Shown here in pieces: positions 60,849 through 64,000 of a DNA stretch of 64,000 nucleotides. Source of the stretch: Globodera rostochiensis (Eukaryota; Nematoda; Chromadorea; Rhabditida; Heteroderidae). Both the position numbers and the translations under genes were made by a program. Where the stretch lies: the NCBI GenBank assembly GCA_018350325.1, contig JAEVLN010000004.1, positions 2,046,001-2,110,000 of the forward strand, read 5' to 3'. The notes beneath the pieces were generated by a model. The model made no database searches and was not told where the DNA came from. It saw only the letters and a program-made list of their open reading frames with translations. Position 1 is the first letter of the stretch. The number at the start of each line of letters is the position of its first letter.

Positions 60849-61602
60849 ACCAACAAAAACCCAACTTTTGATATTCGCTTCTATAACCGTTTCTGTTCTG
60901 ATTGTTCAAAATTTTTTTTGGTCGTTTTTGGGCACCAGATTCTGTTTGTGTAAAAGGGCGACCACACAATGCCAATAGACAGATAGATAGATAAATATTT
61001 TTTTTACAGTATGAGGTTAGGACATGTTTACAGTGTATGGGCTATACTATGTCTTTGTTTGTTCTACATAACATTTAAATAATGTTCAAATGTGACTATA
61101 TAATTGGCAAAATGACATTTACCCAATCTTGAGGAAAGCCTGCAAAACGATTTGATTTGTCTGTTTAAAAATGTGCAGCACTTTTTTTGCGAATCGTTTT
61201 GCTGAGGGCAAAGTTGGCCGAAGAAGCCATCCAAGTTGGGTCAAGTCGGGCGGGAGGAGGGCAAGCCAAAATCATAGGCAAAAAGTGGGGGGACAGAACG
61301 TTTTGGCCTTCCCCACACCAACAAAATGGTCACAATTTGAATTTGAAGACATTTTTTTTTGTGAATGCTCTCCCCCCATTTTGGAAGGATATGCCATGAA
61401 CACGGAAAAGGGGAGGCAGGAGGACTTTGGAAGAAAGGGCCCAAAAGAGTGCCGGAAGGGAAGAAGCGGACCCCGCCCCGCCGTGCCAAGCAAAGCACAA
61501 ACAAAAGAAAGGCATTTTCCCCGCGCGAACCTTTTTCATCATCAACAAACGTTCTGTTCTTCTCTTCACCGTCGTTCATCATCCCATCAGAGTTCAGCAC
61601 GT
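60849..61602. other. Convergent 3' flanks of GPCR and SMIM14 genes
   Basis: AT-rich with an ATAGATAGATAG run at about 60979. Open frames at 61171-61653 overlap on both strands but lack any recognisable domain. No gene is supported apart from the last SMIM14 exon at its end. Confidence 0.45.
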
Positions 61603-62361
61603 TCAAAAAACGTCCCCGGGTGGTGGGCCATTGCCGTTGTTGTCCTGAAATAGAAAAAAAATGACGCGCATGTTCAAAACGTACTGCTATAACTGTAGAT
61701 TCTGGGGGAAGGGAAAAGGCGAGAGCCAGCCCCCCCCCCCCGACTTTACTTGCAAAACTAATAAAAAATAAGAATATTTTTTGGGGTTTTGCGAATTTCG
61801 GGGGGGGGGGGGATGGAGGCTAATTTTAAAAGTATAAAGGCACCCGCTCAATAAAAAAAACCAATCGGAAAAATTATTGAAACCCTTACGTTGTTGTTGT
61901 TTTTAGCACCGGCAGCAGACGACGGCTTCTCCGTGAGTTGGCCATTTTCGCGCTCGGAACCGCCCGAACGCATCGATGCTGGCCGCATAAAAAACATTAA
62001 CCTGCAAAATATCGTCGTCATAAAAATGGCCAATTAAATTAATAAATAAATTTACATGGCGAACACTCCCCAGGCCATGGCAATCAACAAGATGTTGGAG
62101 CCTGCCGCGGCGTTTGGGTCTCCGCCAGCGCTTGTGGAACATTCCTTAAACGAAATTCAATTTTTTTAAATTAACAATTTTGGCCCTTGTCGTGCCGTAC
62201 CGTGTCGGTGCAGTCCGTTTGAATGCCTTGTAGAATGGACAGAATGCGGCGCATGATCGCCTAAAAATGGGCAAAAAGTTTGCTATTTACGATAAGAATG
62301 CCAAAAAAAAAAAGAAGAAACAAACCTCATGGTTGAACACACATTCGCATGGGTCTGACAT
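61603..62361 (-). CDS. SMIM14: SMIM14 orthologue, small integral membrane protein
   Basis: SMIM14 is a conserved single-pass ER membrane protein of about 100 residues with no firmly known role. It starts MSDPCECVFNHE at 62361. Exon 2 gives AIMRRILSILQGIQTDCTDT, exon 3 ECSTSAGGDPNAAAGSN with a membrane helix NILLIAMAWGVFAM, exon 4 LMFFMRPASMRSGGSEREN. The last exon (to 61603) is DNNGNGPPPGDVF. The DPCECV...HE.AMRR-like start, CTDTEC, the single helix followed by (F/L)RP, and the NG..PPP ending match the vertebrate protein. The total is about 112 residues across five exons, all with normal splice sites and agreeing phases. Confidence 0.92.
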
Positions 62362-63608
62362 TTTTGGGCGCTTTTTGGTGCTGGATTGTTTCTGTTTTTC
62401 TGAAATTTAATAGTTACGGCAAAAAAATTCAACAAATATATTCTAGATCAGCGAGGGAAACGAATTTTACGGACATAAAGAGCATCTGATTTTTAAAAAA
62501 CCTCTTAAATCCAATTCACTGTTTTTTTTGTAAGATCTGATTGGACCTTATATTCTGAGGATCCAGACAAAAAAAAATTGATGGGCTTTTAAAGAACAAA
62601 TATTGGAAAATGAATGTTTGTAAAGTGTGGTGCATTAAAGCAATACAAATTATGGATTGAATGGAATGTTGTAGACTGATGAAGGAAGACATTGCTGAAT
62701 AAATGAATAAAATTGGGGGGATGGGGGCGTTGGCCATCCCCTCCCCCAACACCCCCAACACTTCATCTCCACAACCAATCCAAAAGCAAAAATGTTTGTA
62801 CACGTCAGTTTAGCTGGCGTCTTCCCCCCTGTCACTTTTTTTTCTTTCTTTCTCTCTCCCATTTGTTCGTTCGTCCGTCCAACAGATCACATGAAATGGA
62901 ATGGACCCCATTAAGTGGATTTGGATTAGACTAATTATGCATGAAATTGAGAAGCCCGGTTTCTCCCCGGGTTTCTGTACCAGGTTTTTCCAAAATTACC
63001 TTGTTTTTGTTGTGTTTTGAAGAATTTTAGGGATTTTGAGCTTTTTTCATTTTCAAAATTAATGAACATTTCGCCAAAATAACAGTTTGCCAAAGATAAC
63101 AGTTCGCCAATATTTTTTAATATTTAAAAAAACAAAAAATTAAAAAAAAATCTTTTTTTTTGGAAAAAACAATTTTAGATACCCAAAGTTTTCAACAAAA
63201 AAAACATTTAAGAAGTGCCGTGGGTCGGGTTTTAAGCATTTCCGAATTTTGGATTTACCGGATCTATTTTATTTCCGCATCTAAACACGGAAAATTCGAT
63301 TTTCCGCTCACCAAAAAGTAGTCTTATTGTTAAATAAACCAATTTTTTAAACAAAATTTGATGAATATCTGAAAACCAAATGTCCTCAGGTTTTCTTGAA
63401 TTTTGACTTCTATAGCCGTCGAAGTTAGCTTAAAATCGCTAAAATACCTTTCCTATTGCACTTACATCTCTTAAACTTTATTAGTGCCCTTTGAAAGTTG
63501 TTGCATTATAATAATTTATGTCGCGTTTTTTTCAGAAAAATCCAACGGCTTCTACTCTTGCCTATTATATTCAGATAATCTCCGCAATTAATTTTACACA
63601 AATTTGAG
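62362..63608. other. Divergent promoter region of SMIM14 and DNAJC17 genes
   Basis: AT-rich, with long A and T runs near 63110-63210. A pyrimidine tract CTTTCTTTCTCTC lies near 62842. No other gene was seen. Confidence 0.45.
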
Positions 63609-63929
63609 ATGGCAAAGGGCAGCAAGAAAGTCGACTTCGACCCCTACAAAGTGCTTCAGCTCGAGTATGGTTGCGAGCCCGGCCAAATAGACAAGGCTTA
63701 CAAAAGACAAGCGCTGCGATGGCATCCGGACAAAAATCCGGACGATCCGGAGAAGGCGCAAAAGATGTTCCTGCGCATATATGAGGCGTACGAATTTTTG
63801 AAGGACGAGCGGGCGCGGATGGACTTCGACGAGGACATTGAAGCGAAGCGGCGACGGGCCGAGTTTGAGGCAGAACGGCAAAGTGTCAGCTCCGCCCAGC
63901 GGAAAGTGCACCTGGCCAAGCTGCGCGAG
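63609..63929 (+). CDS. DNAJC17: DNAJC17-type J-domain protein, first exon only
   Basis: J-domain proteins stimulate Hsp70; DNAJC17 is a nuclear, splicing-linked member. It starts MAKGSKKVDFDPYKVLQLEY at 63609. The J domain has KRQALRWHPDKNPDDPE with the HPD motif, then KAQKMFLRIYEAYEFLKDER. A charged helical run starts EAKRRRAEFEAERQ. The exon ends at a GT at 63930 and the gene continues past the window, so the RRM expected in DNAJC17 is not visible. The WHPDKNPDDP form and the Lys/Arg-rich helix after the J domain favour DNAJC17. Confidence 0.8.
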
Positions 63930-64000
63930 GTTTTTTTCTGTTTTGCTGACATCAGATTTTGCAAATTTAATATACCATTTTTTGGTGAAACGGCAGTATT

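Noticed and set aside
61171..61653. Plus-strand open frames over the SMIM14 3' end
   Set aside because: They overlap the better supported last SMIM14 exon on the other strand and lack domains.
1..64000. tRNA, rRNA, spliced-leader RNA or CRISPR array
   Set aside because: No cloverleaf-type GGTTCGAATCC box, rRNA core or spaced identical repeats were seen by eye. A covariance-model scan would be decisive.

Overview
The window is animal nuclear DNA and most likely nematode. The evidence is many short introns (often 50-150 bases, with TTTCAG-type acceptors), dense genes on both strands, two genes close enough to suggest an operon, TTAGGC-like interstitial repeats, and proteins that resemble nematode and animal families. 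Simple G and C runs, G-rich dispersed repeats and a probable GC-AG intron would suit a plant-parasitic tylenchid such as a cyst nematode. That finer placement is inference. No rRNA, tRNA, CRISPR or bacterial feature was seen.

Layout. 1-3.6 kb: 3' part of a copine gene (+), with palindromic and G-rich repeats in its introns. 5.15-8.05 kb: ZCCHC24 orthologue (-) with a hAT-like MITE in one intron. 9.3-10.3 kb: small coiled-coil gene (-). 10.4-12.0 kb: composite foldback element. 12.36-12.93 kb: E2 ubiquitin-conjugating enzyme (+), followed by a 31-bp minisatellite. 13.3-13.9 kb: REEP5/6-type ER-shaping protein (-). 14.4-16.6 kb: poly-Q/poly-A protein with an apparent frameshift (-). 16.9-18.9 kb: phosphomannose isomerase (-). 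19.2-23.1 kb: kinesin-II motor subunit of KIF3A/KLP-20 type (-).

23.6-38.0 kb (+): AP-1 mu, with a bZIP transcription factor gene lying inside its first intron; an mTERF-family mitochondrial protein; a KDEL receptor; and the AP-1/2 beta subunit. Three of these serve Golgi/ER membrane traffic. 38.3-38.8 kb: a 105-residue predicted secreted protein (-). 39.2-39.6 kb: telomere-like, hairpin and GGGCCCAAACG repeats. 39.7-45.4 kb (+): DDX10 helicase and UTP15 about 150 bases apart. Both act with the U3 snoRNP in small-subunit rRNA processing, so they are a good operon candidate.

47.3-55.4 kb: adenylyl cyclase of type 9/ACY-1 kind (+). 57.7-60.6 kb: class A neuropeptide-receptor-like GPCR (+). The GPCR could signal to a cyclase, but no direct link is visible. 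61.6-62.4 kb: SMIM14 orthologue (-). 63.6 kb to the end: start of a DNAJC17-type J protein (+). The 45-62 kb part is rich in runs of nine or more C or G.

Gene models were joined by eye from reading frames, splice signals and family similarity. Exon edges are the least certain part.
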